51,449 nt of DNA from Acidobacteriota bacterium (GTDB lineage: Bacteria > Acidobacteriota > Terriglobia > Bryobacterales > Bryobacteraceae): NCBI GenBank assembly GCA_016871055.1, contig VFZW01000006.1:1-51449 (forward strand), in the 5' to 3' direction. The translations under genes and the position numbers were made by a program. Positions within the stretch are counted from its first letter, which is position 1. The number at the start of each line of letters is the position of its first letter. The notes below the pieces were generated by a model that was given only the letters and a program-made list of their open reading frames with translations, did no database searches and was not told the DNA's origin. This document shows, piece by piece, positions 34,808 to 43,663 of this stretch.

Positions 34808-34862
34808 AAAATCCTCCAGCGAGCTTGTTGCCGCGATTTTCCAAGGTAACACAAACGGACGG

Positions 34863-35498
34863 CTAATCCACGATCGACGCCGACTTGATCGTGTCCAGCC
34901 TCGGGAATTCGCGTTCCAAATAGTTATAACCTTTTGTCTGGATCAATTGCGGGTGCGGGCCGGTACCGCGCGGATGGTGATCGCCGTAGACGAAGGTGAT
35001 TTGTTCCATGACATCAAGGCCTTCGACGACCTTGCCGATCGGAACGAAGCCCTTGCCATCAAGGGTGGCTGAGTTGTCGCGAAGGTTGAAGAAGAGTTGC
35101 GTCGATCGCGAGTTCTCGCCGCTGATGGCGTACGTCAGCGTGCCTTTCAGGTTCTTCTCCTTCGCGGGATCGTCGGGCAGTTTGATTGAGCGCCACAATT
35201 CGTCGCGCTTCATGTCGGGCGAGATTCCAAACTGCGCCGCGAAGTTGCGAATGACGCGATGGAACTTGACGCCGTCGTAGAACTTGTCGCGCACGAGGCC
35301 GTGGAAATGATCGGCGCCGCGCGGCGCCCAGGCGCGGCGGACCTCGACGACGATGTCGCCTTTGGTCGTCGCCATCTTGACCTTGTAGACTTCGGGGACC
35401 TTCGGCGCTTCCCGCTTCGGCTGCTCGGCCTGCTTGGAACCGCCGCAACCGGCAAGCGTGAGGAGCGCGGCGCACAAAAAGAAAGATCGCATGGGCAT
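34863..35498 (-). CDS. Cyclophilin-type peptidyl-prolyl isomerase lipoprotein
   Basis: The protein has about 211 residues. The start is uncertain between 35501, 35498 and 35492; all give a lipoprotein signal with lipobox LAGC followed by GGSKQ. The body is a cyclophilin: [48 protein letters not shown]. The catalytic Arg of FHRV is present; the usual FxMAN-type region is replaced by LFFNL, as in other short bacterial forms. It probably helps protein folding in the periplasm while anchored to a membrane. It is divergent from a DinB gene with a 30-base gap. Confidence 0.86.
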   Translation of the reverse strand: MPMRSFFLCAALLTLAGCGGSKQAEQPKREAPKVPEVYKVKMATTKGDIVVEVRRAWAPRGADHFHGLVRDKFYDGVKFHRVIRNFAAQFGISPDMKRDELWRSIKLPDDPAKEKNLKGTLTYAISGENSRSTQLFFNLRDNSATLDGKGFVPIGKVVEGLDVMEQITFVYGDHHPRGTGPHPQLIQTKGYNYLEREFPRLDTIKSASIVD

Positions 35499-35516
35499 CA
35501 TTGTCGCGCAGCGGAG

Positions 35517-35522
35517 TACTCT
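35517..35522 (+). promoter_or_regulatory. Putative -10 box (TACTCT) for DinB-cytochrome operon
   Basis: TACTCT ends 6 bases before the ATG at 35529, so transcription would start about at the start codon. Confidence 0.33.
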
Positions 35523-35528
35523 GAATCT

Positions 35529-36032
35529 ATGGCCAGGCCGGAGAAATCGGAACACCTCGCGTACTTTTCGACTTACATCGACAAGGTCGAAGGCGACGAC
35601 GCTCTCGCGGTGATGCGCGCGCAAATCGACGATACGATTGCCGCGTTGCGGGCGCTGGGCGAGGCGCGCTGCTCGCTGCCGGCGGCGCCCGGCAAGTGGA
35701 CAATAAAGCAAGGGATCGGCCATATGATCGATACCGAAAGGGTTTTTAGCTATCGCGCGCTGCGGTTTGCGCGAAACGATCAAACGCCGCTGGCGGGATT
35801 CGAACAGGACGATTGGGCGCCCAACGCTCCCTATGATCGCTACACACTCGAAGAGTTGATCGCCGAATTCCGCGCCGTGCGCGCGGCGACGATTGCGCTG
35901 TTTGCCAAGCTCAGGCCCGAGGAGACGCTGCGGGGCGGACCGGTATCCGGGAACACGCATACGGTGCGCGCGCTGGCGTTTATGATCGCCGGTCATGAAA
36001 TTCATCACCGGCGGTTGTTGCCCGAGGCATGA
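35529..36032 (+). CDS. DinB-family four-helix protein
   Basis: The protein has 167 residues from the ATG at 35529. The DinB_2 pattern is clear: PGKWTIKQGIGHMIDTERVFSYRALRFAR, then AFMIAGHEIHHRRLL with the His triad that would bind a divalent metal. There is no signal peptide, so it is cytoplasmic. Its stop overlaps the start of the cytochrome gene (ATGA). The reaction is unknown. Confidence 0.82.
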   Translation: MARPEKSEHLAYFSTYIDKVEGDDALAVMRAQIDDTIAALRALGEARCSLPAAPGKWTIKQGIGHMIDTERVFSYRALRFARNDQTPLAGFEQDDWAPNAPYDRYTLEELIAEFRAVRAATIALFAKLRPEETLRGGPVSGNTHTVRALAFMIAGHEIHHRRLLPEA

Positions 36033-38146
36033 GATTCGCGATCCTACCGTTGCTGTTGCTGGCGGGTTGCGCGAAGCCTCCCGAAACACCCCCGCTGTCG
36101 CCGGTGACGGACGCCCGCCTGTGCACGGCGTGTCATCCGAAGGAGGCTGCGGCGTACAAGCAGACGGGGATGGGGCGGTCGTTCTACAAACCTTCGGCCG
36201 CGACCGTCGCCGAGGGATCGTTTGAGCACCGGTTGTCCGGCCGAAGCTATCGCATCTCGTCAAGGGACGGGCGATTCTTCATGCGTAGGTCCGAGGGCAC
36301 GGAAGGAAACACCTGGGAAAAGGAGATCCACTACGTGTTGGGTTCGGGTAATCATGCGAGGACGTACCTGCATCGCACACCCCAGAACCGGCTTGTTGAA
36401 TTACCCGTTCACTGGTACGCCCCTGGATTTCTTGCGATGGGTCCGGGCTATGATCGCGCCGACCATTTCGACGGCCGGCGCGCGATCGGCTTCGAGTGCA
36501 TGGCTTGTCACAACGGCTATCCGGAAGCCCAGCGTGGCAAAGATTCGATGACCGATGACCCGGTGTATCCGGGGCGCATCGCGGAAGGCATCGATTGCCA
36601 GCGTTGCCATGGAAACGGCGCCGCGCACGTGCAGGCGGCGCAGGCGCAAAAAACGAAAGAAGAGATTCGCGCCGGGATCTTCAATCCGCGGCGGTTGAAT
36701 CCGGAGCGGCAGCTTGAAGTCTGCATGCAGTGCCATTTGGAAACGACTTCGTTCTCGCTGCCGAACATGGTGGTGCGCATGGAGCGCGGGGCGTTCTCCT
36801 ACGACGTCGCCGAGCCGCTCTCTTCGTTCGCGTTTCACTTCGACCACGCGCCGGGCAAAGGCCATGACGAAAAATTCGAAATCGCTTCATCGGCCTACCG
36901 GCTGCGCAAGTCGAAGTGTTTTACCGCGAGCGCGGGCAAGCTCACGTGCCTGAATTGTCATAATCCGCACAACGCCGCGATCAACATCGACGCCGCTTGC
37001 GCGCAGTGCCACAATCCGATGCGATCGACACACACGGCCAGGAAAGACTGCGCGTCGTGTCACATGCCGAAGCGGCGCACCGAAGATGTTGTCCATGTGG
37101 CGATGACCGATCACAAGATTCAACGTCCTTTGCAAGGCAGCCTGCTGGCGGCGCGCCAGGAGCGTCACGAGGTGATGGGATCGACTTCGTATCAGGGCGA
37201 AGTCGTTCCGTACTATCCGGCGAAGATCGACAACGAGCGGGATCGCGAACTGTACACGGCGGTTGCGCAAGTGGCGCATCAAAGCAATACTAAGGCGGGC
37301 GCGGCGATGCTGGCCGCGGCGGTGGAGAAACACAAGCCGCGGCATCCTGGCTTTTACCTGCAATTGGCGGCGGCGCAGCCGGCCGATGCTGCTAAGCACT
37401 ACGAGAAGGCCCTCGAACTGCAATCGAACTATGGGCCGGCGCTGCGTGCTTACGGTGCGTTGTTGGCGAAGGAAAACAAGCTGGACCGGGCGCGCGAATT
37501 GCTGGAGAAGGCGGTCGCGGTCGATCCAAACGATGGACAGGCCTGGCATGAACTCGCGCGTGTTCACTCGCTGGCTGGACGCGCCACCGACGCCATGGCG
37601 GCCGCGCGGCGCACGGTGGCTGCCGAGCCCGAAAACGCGGACGCGCACAACACGCTGGGGTTGCTGACCGGCGATGAGAAGGAGTTGCGCGAAGCGTTGC
37701 GACAGCAACCCGAACTGGCGGAAGCGCATGGCAATTTGGCCGCGATGCTGGCGACTCGCGGCGAGATTCCGCGCGCGGAGTATCACTACAAGCGGTCTCT
37801 TACGCATCCGGGTTCGCGGTTCAACTATGCCTTGTTCCTGGCGAATCAGAAGCGTTTCAGGGAGGCTACCGAACATGCGTTGCAGGTGCGGGCGCTGGGG
37901 GCGCGCGCGGCGGATCTGCTCGGTAATCTGTACGCCGCGCAAGGCAAATGGCGCGAGGCCGCGCAAACATATCGCGAGCTGTTGAAGACCGAGCCGACGA
38001 ATCCTCGCGGGCTATTGGGTTTGGCGACGGCGCTGGGAGGGCTGCGGGATCTGAACGGCGCGAAGCTCTATTTGATTAAAGCCGCGCAATCGGCGGATGC
38101 CGCCGTGAGGCAGGAAGCGGAGGCCATGCTGCGCGAGATACCATAG
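36029..38146 (+). CDS. Multihaem c-type cytochrome lipoprotein with TPRs
   Basis: The protein has 705 residues. The signal peptide ends in lipobox LAGC. I count seven CXXCH haem sites: CTACH, CMACH, CQRCH, CMQCH, CLNCH, CAQCH and CASCH. The haem region (about residues 30-350) resembles cytochrome c554-like electron carriers. The C-terminal half is made of tetratricopeptide repeats (KHYEKALELQSNYGPALRAYGALLA, ARELLEKAVAVDPNDGQAWHELARVH and others). It should be exported, lipid-anchored and involved in electron transfer, with the TPRs holding a partner. The TlpA/DsbD-alpha-like genes elsewhere in the window could serve its maturation, but no link is shown. Confidence 0.87.
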   Translation: MRFAILPLLLLAGCAKPPETPPLSPVTDARLCTACHPKEAAAYKQTGMGRSFYKPSAATVAEGSFEHRLSGRSYRISSRDGRFFMRRSEGTEGNTWEKEIHYVLGSGNHARTYLHRTPQNRLVELPVHWYAPGFLAMGPGYDRADHFDGRRAIGFECMACHNGYPEAQRGKDSMTDDPVYPGRIAEGIDCQRCHGNGAAHVQAAQAQKTKEEIRAGIFNPRRLNPERQLEVCMQCHLETTSFSLPNMVVRMERGAFSYDVAEPLSSFAFHFDHAPGKGHDEKFEIASSAYRLRKSKCFTASAGKLTCLNCHNPHNAAINIDAACAQCHNPMRSTHTARKDCASCHMPKRRTEDVVHVAMTDHKIQRPLQGSLLAARQERHEVMGSTSYQGEVVPYYPAKIDNERDRELYTAVAQVAHQSNTKAGAAMLAAAVEKHKPRHPGFYLQLAAAQPADAAKHYEKALELQSNYGPALRAYGALLAKENKLDRARELLEKAVAVDPNDGQAWHELARVHSLAGRATDAMAAARRTVAAEPENADAHNTLGLLTGDEKELREALRQQPELAEAHGNLAAMLATRGEIPRAEYHYKRSLTHPGSRFNYALFLANQKRFREATEHALQVRALGARAADLLGNLYAAQGKWREAAQTYRELLKTEPTNPRGLLGLATALGGLRDLNGAKLYLIKAAQSADAAVRQEAEAMLREIP

Positions 38147-38151
38147 TGCGC

Positions 38152-39366
38152 ATGCGCCTTGCATTCTTTCTCGCCATTTCTCTGTTCGCGGCCGATTCGC
38201 CCGAGTCGGTTGGCTTCTCACAACAACGGCTGCAAAAACTACACGTGGCGATGGATGAGTTGGTCGATAGCAAACAACTGGCCGGTGTGCAGACAATGGT
38301 CGCGCGCCACGGCAAGGTGATCGATCAGCACGTCTACGGAAAACGCGATCTCGCCAGCGGCGCGGCGTTGCAGCCGGACACGATCTTCCGCATCTACTCG
38401 ATGACCAAGCCGATTATCGGCGTGGCGATGATGATGCTCTACGAAGAGGGCAAGTGGAAGGCGAGCGATCCGGTATCCAAGTATTTGCCGGAGTTCGCGA
38501 ATGTGCAGGTCTACAAGTCCGATGGCACGATGGCGAAGCCGAAGCGGGCGCCGACGATGGAGCAGTTGATGTCGCACACGGCGGGATTGACGTACGGCTT
38601 TTTCGGCGACACGCCGGTCGATAAGTTGTATCGGGAGGCCGCTCCGCTTGGAGCCACTTCGCTCAAGGACATGAGCGAGCGCATTGCGAAGTTGCCGCTT
38701 CTCTATGAGCCGGGAGATCAATGGGTCTATAGCGTGTCGGTCGACGTGCAGGGCTGCATTATCGAAAAGATCTCCGGAATGCCTCTCGATGTGTTCCTGC
38801 AAAAGCGGATTTTCGAACCGCTTGGCATGAAGGACACAGGCTTCTATGTGCCGGTCGAAAAGCGCGCGCGCTTCGCGACCGAGTACCGCTGGAACGCGAA
38901 AGGAGAGTTGCAGGCCGGTGGGAACGACTACTCGAAACCGCCCGCTGCGCCGTCCGGCGGCGGCGGCCTGGTGTCGACCGCGCGCGACTACATGCGCTTC
39001 GCGCAGATGGTCGCCAACAAGGGTGAATTGGACGGCGTTCGTTTGCTCTCGCCCGCCACGGTAACTCTCATGACCGCCAATCATCTTTCCTCGCGTGTAT
39101 TGAACGGTTCACACGGCGAGACACGTCCGGGCCAGGGATTCGGCTACGATTTCGCGGTGTTCATGGACCCCGCTTTGGCCGGCGCGGCGGTTGGCAAAGG
39201 CACGCATTTTTGGAGCGGCATGGCGGGCACCTGGTTTTGGATCGACCCCGTCAACGATGTCGTGTTCGTCGGCATGATTCAGCGGATCATCGATCCGAAG
39301 TCCCCCGACGTGCAGCATCTGAGCCGCGCGCTTACGATGCAGGCGCTGCTGAATCCGGCGAAGTAA
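38152..39366 (+). CDS. Exported beta-lactamase-fold serine hydrolase (class C/EstB-like)
   Basis: The protein has 404 residues. I choose the ATG at 38152 over the GTG at 38146; it begins a signal peptide (MRLAFFLAISLFAA). The catalytic SXXK is in YSMTKPIIG, a YXS motif in VYSVS, and the late HFWSGMAGTWFW region takes the KTG position. Such proteins are esterases, D-aminopeptidases or penicillin-binding-like enzymes rather than true beta-lactamases. It follows the cytochrome gene by 5 bases and overlaps the ygfZ stop by 35 bases. Confidence 0.83.
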   Translation: MRLAFFLAISLFAADSPESVGFSQQRLQKLHVAMDELVDSKQLAGVQTMVARHGKVIDQHVYGKRDLASGAALQPDTIFRIYSMTKPIIGVAMMMLYEEGKWKASDPVSKYLPEFANVQVYKSDGTMAKPKRAPTMEQLMSHTAGLTYGFFGDTPVDKLYREAAPLGATSLKDMSERIAKLPLLYEPGDQWVYSVSVDVQGCIIEKISGMPLDVFLQKRIFEPLGMKDTGFYVPVEKRARFATEYRWNAKGELQAGGNDYSKPPAAPSGGGGLVSTARDYMRFAQMVANKGELDGVRLLSPATVTLMTANHLSSRVLNGSHGETRPGQGFGYDFAVFMDPALAGAAVGKGTHFWSGMAGTWFWIDPVNDVVFVGMIQRIIDPKSPDVQHLSRALTMQALLNPAK

Positions 39367-40252
39367 CGGTAAGCGCGGGAGCGGTTGGAGCAAGCGCCTC
39401 GACGCGAACGTAGGCTAGTGCGACCGTGACGTTGTTGCGCGGGTCGAATGCCGAGCTGGTGACGGCGCCGACTTCTTTCTCGCCGCTCATCACCTTCGCT
39501 CCGGGCGCGGCCGGAGTCGCGAGTTGCAAGCGCGTCAGGACTTTGTTGACGTGCCCGCGCGAGCGAACGCGTTCGACGATTTCCTGGCCGAGATAGCAGC
39601 CTTTCGAAAAGTGCAACGCCTGAGTGAGTTGGGTTTCCTGCGGGAGGTTGGCCTCGGTGATGTCGACGCCGTAGAGTGGCTTGGCGTGAAGGAGGCGGGC
39701 GATCTCGACGGTCTCCGGCGAAACTTCGACGGCGCGCGCATCGAGCAGCGTTTCGCGCAGCACCGGAGCATCGAGCGGGCTGATGTAAATGTGAAAACCT
39801 GTGGCGCCGCTGTAGTTCGTCCGCGCGACGAGGCGGCCTGCCCATTCGACGGAATCGAAGTCGTTGATCGGAATCGGTGCGCCGATCGACTCAAGAATCT
39901 CGGCGGCAGCGGGGCCTTCGAGAGCGAGCGTCGTTTGCTGATCCGAGACGTCTTCGAGGGTCACGTCGTCGGCGATGATGTACTTGTCGAGGTGCTCCAT
40001 GATGAACGCCCGCCGATCCGGTTCCACGTCGAGCAGCAGGTGATCGGGCTGCGCGAGGATTGTCACGTCGGACAACACGCGGCCTTGCGCGCTGAGGAAG
40101 AATGCGTAACAGCCTTGACCGGGTTCGAGTTGCTGTACGTGATTCGTCGACATGGCGTGAAGCAGGCGCTTGCGGTCTTCGCCGAACGCTTTGATCCGCC
40201 CGCGCCCGGGCAGTTCGAACAGAGCGGCGTTTTCCAAAAAGGCGTGCAACAT
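39332..40252 (-). CDS. ygfZ: YgfZ/GcvT-domain folate-binding protein
   Basis: The protein has 306 residues. The signature KGCYLGQEIVERVRSRGHV contains the conserved KGCYxGQE with its Cys. The N-terminal half shows the GcvT-like folate fold (GRGRIKAFGEDRKRLLHAMSTN). YgfZ proteins bind tetrahydrofolate and support Fe-S cluster enzymes such as MiaB. The start at 40252 is 2 bases after the small membrane protein gene. The last 35 bases overlap the opposing hydrolase gene. Confidence 0.9.
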   Translation of the reverse strand: MLHAFLENAALFELPGRGRIKAFGEDRKRLLHAMSTNHVQQLEPGQGCYAFFLSAQGRVLSDVTILAQPDHLLLDVEPDRRAFIMEHLDKYIIADDVTLEDVSDQQTTLALEGPAAAEILESIGAPIPINDFDSVEWAGRLVARTNYSGATGFHIYISPLDAPVLRETLLDARAVEVSPETVEIARLLHAKPLYGVDITEANLPQETQLTQALHFSKGCYLGQEIVERVRSRGHVNKVLTRLQLATPAAPGAKVMSGEKEVGAVTSSAFDPRNNVTVALAYVRVEALAPTAPALTVTSPDSAAPAS

Positions 40253-40254
40253 GA

Positions 40255-40602
40255 TCAGAATGCCCGCAGCGCCGCCGACAACGCGATCACCGCGAATCCG
40301 GACATCATGACGCCCTTCAGCATCCGCGCGCGCTTTTCGGGCGTCGTCGATTCCTTTGCCGCGAGAATCGACACCGCGGCGATGTGCAGCACGAGAAGAA
40401 ATTTCAAGCCGAAGACCATGTGAAATTCCTTTGGCACGCCGGCGGCCATGCGCGTCATCAGGTTGTAGACGCCGGTGAGAAACATCGCGCCGACAATGCC
40501 GGCGGTCACCGCCGGGCCATTGGAACGAAACAGGCCGCCAATCAGAGCGACGGCGCCGGCAATGTGCACAACGCGCGCGGCGTAGGGTAGTGGATCGATC
40601 AT
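40255..40602 (-). CDS. Small integral membrane protein
   Basis: The protein has 115 residues and four likely membrane helices (YAARVVHIAGAVALIGGLF, AVTAGIVGAMFLTGVYNLM, VFGLKFLLVLHIAAVSILA, LKGVMMSGFAVIALSAAL). Several histidines and methionines lie within or near the helices, as in CopD-like or haem-binding membrane proteins, but the family is not certain. It is upstream of and co-directional with ygfZ. Confidence 0.72.
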   Translation of the reverse strand: MIDPLPYAARVVHIAGAVALIGGLFRSNGPAVTAGIVGAMFLTGVYNLMTRMAAGVPKEFHMVFGLKFLLVLHIAAVSILAAKESTTPEKRARMLKGVMMSGFAVIALSAALRAF

Positions 40603-40632
40603 CGTACTTTCAGTCTCGCCCTATTCGATGCG

Positions 40633-40638
40633 TACAAT
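40633..40638 (+). promoter_or_regulatory. Putative -10 box (TACAAT) for MBL hydrolase
   Basis: TACAAT ends 6 bases before the ATG at 40645; transcription would start on or beside the start codon. Confidence 0.42.
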
Positions 40639-40644
40639 CAACTA

Positions 40645-41277
40645 ATGATTCACGAGGTGCTGCCTGTAGGCATGCTGCAATGCAACTGTTCGGTACTTGG
40701 CGATCCGGAGACGGCCGAGGCGATCGTCGTCGATCCGGGCGACGATATTTCCGCGATTGAGGAGATTCTCTCCAAGCACGGGCTGATGGTGAAAATGATC
40801 GTCATTACGCACGCGCATATCGACCACATCGGAGGTGCGGCGAAGCTGAAGGCCTCGACCGGCGCGCCGGTCTACATGAACGAAAACGATGTTTGGCTGT
40901 ACGAGCAACTCGATATGCAGGCGGGCTGGCTCGGCATGGAAACGCCGGAGCGCACCGAGATCGAAGTGCCGCTGCGGGATGGCCAAAAGCTGACACTCGG
41001 AGCGGTGGAGATTTTCGCCATGCATACCCCGGGGCACACGCAGGGGAGTTCGTGTTTGTATATTCCGCGGGAGTCGACTCTAATCGCTGGCGATACGCTG
41101 TTTCGCGATTCAATCGGTCGAACCGATCTCCCTGGCGGCGATGGAAAGAAGATCCTGCAATCGATTCACAGCAAGCTGCTGACGCTGCCCGAAGAAACGA
41201 GCGTGACGTGCGGCCACGGCCAAAGTACAACCATCGGGCGCGAGAAGAAGCGCAACCCGTTTCTAAACCGGCTTTGA
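40645..41277 (+). CDS. MBL-fold metallohydrolase (glyoxalase II-like)
   Basis: The protein has 210 residues. It carries the metallo-beta-lactamase motifs THAHIDHIGG (HxHxDH), HTPGHTQGSSCLY, the bridging Asp in IAGDTLF and the late His in VTCGHGQST. It belongs to the YcbL/glyoxalase II-like branch that hydrolyses thioesters such as acylglutathione-type compounds in the cytoplasm. No partner glyoxalase I lies nearby. Its stop overlaps the opposing 78-residue gene by 15 bases. Confidence 0.87.
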   Translation: MIHEVLPVGMLQCNCSVLGDPETAEAIVVDPGDDISAIEEILSKHGLMVKMIVITHAHIDHIGGAAKLKASTGAPVYMNENDVWLYEQLDMQAGWLGMETPERTEIEVPLRDGQKLTLGAVEIFAMHTPGHTQGSSCLYIPRESTLIAGDTLFRDSIGRTDLPGGDGKKILQSIHSKLLTLPEETSVTCGHGQSTTIGREKKRNPFLNRL

Positions 41278-41499
41278 CTTTTCGAGCGCCTGTAGCACGA
41301 GTTCCTTCGACTCGTTCAGGCACTGCAAAATGATCTGCAAGTCCATCGCGGGCTTGTTGGGCTGACGGACCGACTGGCAGTAGACGCCGTGCTGGCCAAC
41401 GAGTACGAGCGCGTCGGTCAGAAGGTCGGAGGCCATGGCGAGTTTGCCGCGCGCGGGACCGAATTGCGTTTCGTAACGCTCGAGCTGATCTTTATCCAT
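41263..41499 (-). CDS. Small hypothetical helical protein
   Basis: The protein has 78 residues from the ATG at 41499. It is helical throughout (ARGKLAMASDLLTDALVLVGQHG; DLQIILQCLNESKELVLQALEK), with two cysteines and no signal peptide. I do not recognise it. TAGCAT lies 12 bases before the start. It is divergent from the aminotransferase gene. Confidence 0.5.
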   Translation of the reverse strand: MDKDQLERYETQFGPARGKLAMASDLLTDALVLVGQHGVYCQSVRQPNKPAMDLQIILQCLNESKELVLQALEKSKPV

Positions 41500-41511
41500 T
41501 CGATTCTTTTT

Positions 41512-41517
41512 ATGCTA
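41512..41517 (-). promoter_or_regulatory. Putative -10 box (TAGCAT) for the 78-residue gene
   Basis: On the minus strand TAGCAT ends 12 bases before the ATG at 41499. The match is weaker than others because the spacing is longer. Confidence 0.25.
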
Positions 41518-41522
41518 AAGGG

Positions 41523-42623
41523 GTGATCTCTCTTCCCGCTTGGCCGATTTCGACGGCCCGTGAAACCGAACTGCTCGCTCAGGTTCTGGCCAGTCCGCAA
41601 TGGGGCGGCTTTCATTCGATCGTCGGCGAGTTTGAAAAACAGTTCGCTGCCTACCAGGGCTGCGCGTACGGGGTCAGCGCCGTTAACGGCACGGTGACTC
41701 TTGAGATGATGCTCGCGTGCGCGGGGATTCAACCCGGCGACGAAGTCATCGTACCGGCGATTTCGTTTGTGTCGACGGCGACGGCGGTGACGCGCATTGG
41801 CGCGGTGCCGGTGTTTGTCGATATCGAGCCGTACTCGTTTAACATGGACCCCTCTCGCGTCGCGGAGGCGATTTCGCCGAAGACGCGAGCCTTGATCGCG
41901 GTGCACTTTGGCGGCGCGTTGGCCGATGTCGATGCGCTGGCTTCCTTGTGTGCGGAGCGGGGGCTGCTATTTTTCGAGGACGCGGCGCACGCACATGGGT
42001 CGGAATGGAATGGGAAGCGCGCGGGGTCGTTCGGATTGGCGTCGTCGTTTAGTTTTCAGAACGGCAAGGTGATGACGGCGGGCGAGGGCGGGATCGTGCT
42101 GACATCGGACGAAGCACTGGCGGCGCGGCTGCGGTCGTATGCGAATCAGGGCAGGCGGCCGGGTTATTCGTTTTTCCACCACTTCGAGGCTGGCAACAAC
42201 TACCGCATCACCGCGTTGCAAGCGGCGGTGTTGACGGCGCAGTTGGAGCGGCTGGATTCACAAATCGCGCTGCGCGCGGAGAATTGGCGCGCGTTCCTCG
42301 AAGAGTCCGGCGCTGCGCGCGGAGTCACCTGGCAGCGCGTGCCGGCGCAGGTGAATCGAAACTCGAACTATCTTGTGCTGGGCCGCGTCGACGGCGATCG
42401 CGATGCATTTTGCTCGCGGCTGCAAGCGGAGGGCATTCCGTGCACACCGTTCTATCCGCACACCCTGTACGGAAATCCGCTGTACACGAGCGGCGACGCC
42501 CCGTGCCGAGTGATGCCGTGCCCAAATGCGGAGGCCTGTATTGGCGATGCGTTTTGGATTGGGTTCCGGGCGCTGATGGGGGACGAGGAAACGGCGCGCA
42601 AAGTGGCGCGCGTGGCGCGATGA
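41523..42623 (+). CDS. DegT/DnrJ/EryC1/StrS-family PLP aminotransferase
   Basis: The protein has 366 residues with a GTG start at 41523 fitting the family N-terminus (MISLPAWPIS). PLP-site motifs are clear: YGVSAVNGTVTLEM, DEVIVPAISFVST, FFEDAAHAHGSEW and the Schiff-base Lys in SFQNGKVMTAGEGG. The family makes amino sugars for surface glycans or antibiotics, or AHBA-type intermediates. No other sugar-nucleotide gene is adjacent, so the substrate is open. An antitoxin-like ORF overlaps its stop (ATGA). Confidence 0.88.
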   Translation: MISLPAWPISTARETELLAQVLASPQWGGFHSIVGEFEKQFAAYQGCAYGVSAVNGTVTLEMMLACAGIQPGDEVIVPAISFVSTATAVTRIGAVPVFVDIEPYSFNMDPSRVAEAISPKTRALIAVHFGGALADVDALASLCAERGLLFFEDAAHAHGSEWNGKRAGSFGLASSFSFQNGKVMTAGEGGIVLTSDEALAARLRSYANQGRRPGYSFFHHFEAGNNYRITALQAAVLTAQLERLDSQIALRAENWRAFLEESGAARGVTWQRVPAQVNRNSNYLVLGRVDGDRDAFCSRLQAEGIPCTPFYPHTLYGNPLYTSGDAPCRVMPCPNAEACIGDAFWIGFRALMGDEETARKVARVAR

Positions 42624-42817
42624 AGTTCACTCTGGATCCAAACGCACGCCCCAGCGGATTAACCGATTGGGCGCGGTTGAAAACAATGTCGCCTCACGAG
42701 GCTCTGTTAGCTGCCGAGGCAGATCCCGAGAACCCGCCGCTTACGCCATCGGAACTCGCACGGTTGCGGCGGGTGCACGCCGGTAGGGTTGACCGCCCGT
42801 CAACCGAAACTCGTTGA
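42620..42817 (+). CDS. Small antitoxin-like protein without a toxin
   Basis: The real start is the ATG at 42620, overlapping the aminotransferase stop; the track shows it only inside a longer shadow ORF. The 65 residues (TDWARLKTMSPHEALLAAEADPENPPLTPSELARLRRV) resemble the N-terminal part of BrnA- or HigA-like antitoxins (TDW.RL..M...E). The usual C-terminal DNA-binding domain is missing and no toxin is adjacent. Confidence 0.55.
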   Translation: MKFTLDPNARPSGLTDWARLKTMSPHEALLAAEADPENPPLTPSELARLRRVHAGRVDRPSTETR

Positions 42818-42829
42818 AGAAGCGCTTCG

Positions 42830-43633
42830 CTAGCGCATCACTCCCGTGCTCTTCAAGAAGTCAAAAATGTTCGGATAGAGTTGATCGGAAACCTCTATGG
42901 GAAACCCGTGCTTGCCTTTGGGTGCGCTGATCAACTCGGCGCGCGCGCCGATGTCGTTTAATGCCTTTGTCAGCTTGACGCCGTGTTCATAAGGCACAAC
43001 CGGATCTTCGTCGCCGTGAAGTGTGAGGACCGGAGGCACGCCTCTGCGCACATAGGTCATGGGCGACACGCGGCGGGCGAGCGCGGTGCGGTCCGGGCCT
43101 TCGGGCACCCATGTGACGGCGTACTTGCGCATGTTGGCGCCGTGCAGTTGATCGTCGACACCGGTGATGCCATAAAAGTTGACGATGGCGCGGATCTTCG
43201 CCGGTTTGCCGAGCTTGGCGGACTTCGGCGTCATGCCCACCATCAGCGCCAAGTGGTCGCCGGCGCTGCCGCCGGTCACCGCGATGCGATTCGTATCGAC
43301 GTTCCACTTCTTCGCGTTGTCGATGAAATAGTTCGCCGCTTTCAACACGTCTTCGACGGCGGCGGGCGCGGTGGCGGCCTTGGCGAGACGGTACTCGACG
43401 TTGCAGACGACGAAGCCTTTTTCGAGATAGCGGTCGACCCAGTTGACCTTCATCGATTCTTTCGTTCCGCCCGTCCAGCCGCCACCGTGAATGACAATCA
43501 TCGCGGGCTTCGGCCCGCCGCCCGGCGGCACGTGAACATCCATGCGCGTTTCGGGATATCTGTCATAAGCGATGCCCATTTCCGGCTGTGCGGAGAGGGC
43601 GAGCGCGGCCAGCGCGAGGAGTGCGATTCGCAT
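42830..43633 (-). CDS. Exported alpha/beta-hydrolase (acetyl esterase-like)
   Basis: The protein has 267 residues from the ATG at 43633, beginning a signal peptide (MRIALLALAALALSAQ). Hormone-sensitive-lipase/BD-FAE-like motifs are seen: oxyanion IHGGGWTGG, nucleophile Ser in TGGSAGDHLAL, Asp in HGDEDPVVPY and His in KGKHGFP. It probably removes ester groups from carbohydrates or lipids outside the cytoplasm. It is divergent from the CBM9-like gene, with 30 bases between starts. Confidence 0.85.
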   Translation of the reverse strand: MRIALLALAALALSAQPEMGIAYDRYPETRMDVHVPPGGGPKPAMIVIHGGGWTGGTKESMKVNWVDRYLEKGFVVCNVEYRLAKAATAPAAVEDVLKAANYFIDNAKKWNVDTNRIAVTGGSAGDHLALMVGMTPKSAKLGKPAKIRAIVNFYGITGVDDQLHGANMRKYAVTWVPEGPDRTALARRVSPMTYVRRGVPPVLTLHGDEDPVVPYEHGVKLTKALNDIGARAELISAPKGKHGFPIEVSDQLYPNIFDFLKSTGVMR

Positions 43634-43650
43634 AGAGCTATTAGAACTGA

Positions 43651-43656
43651 TAGTGT
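43651..43656 (+). promoter_or_regulatory. Putative -10 box (TAGTGT) for CBM9-phosphomutase operon
   Basis: TAGTGT ends 7 bases before the ATG at 43664; GATAGT overlaps it and is an alternative. Confidence 0.28.
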
Positions 43657-43663
43657 CAAGAAA

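Noticed and set aside
36887-37966. 359-residue minus-strand ORF
   Set aside because: Antisense of the cytochrome TPR region; no protein-like pattern.
38152-39366. Antibiotic-resistance beta-lactamase
   Set aside because: The motifs fit the broad serine hydrolase family; nothing specific to a class C beta-lactamase is seen.
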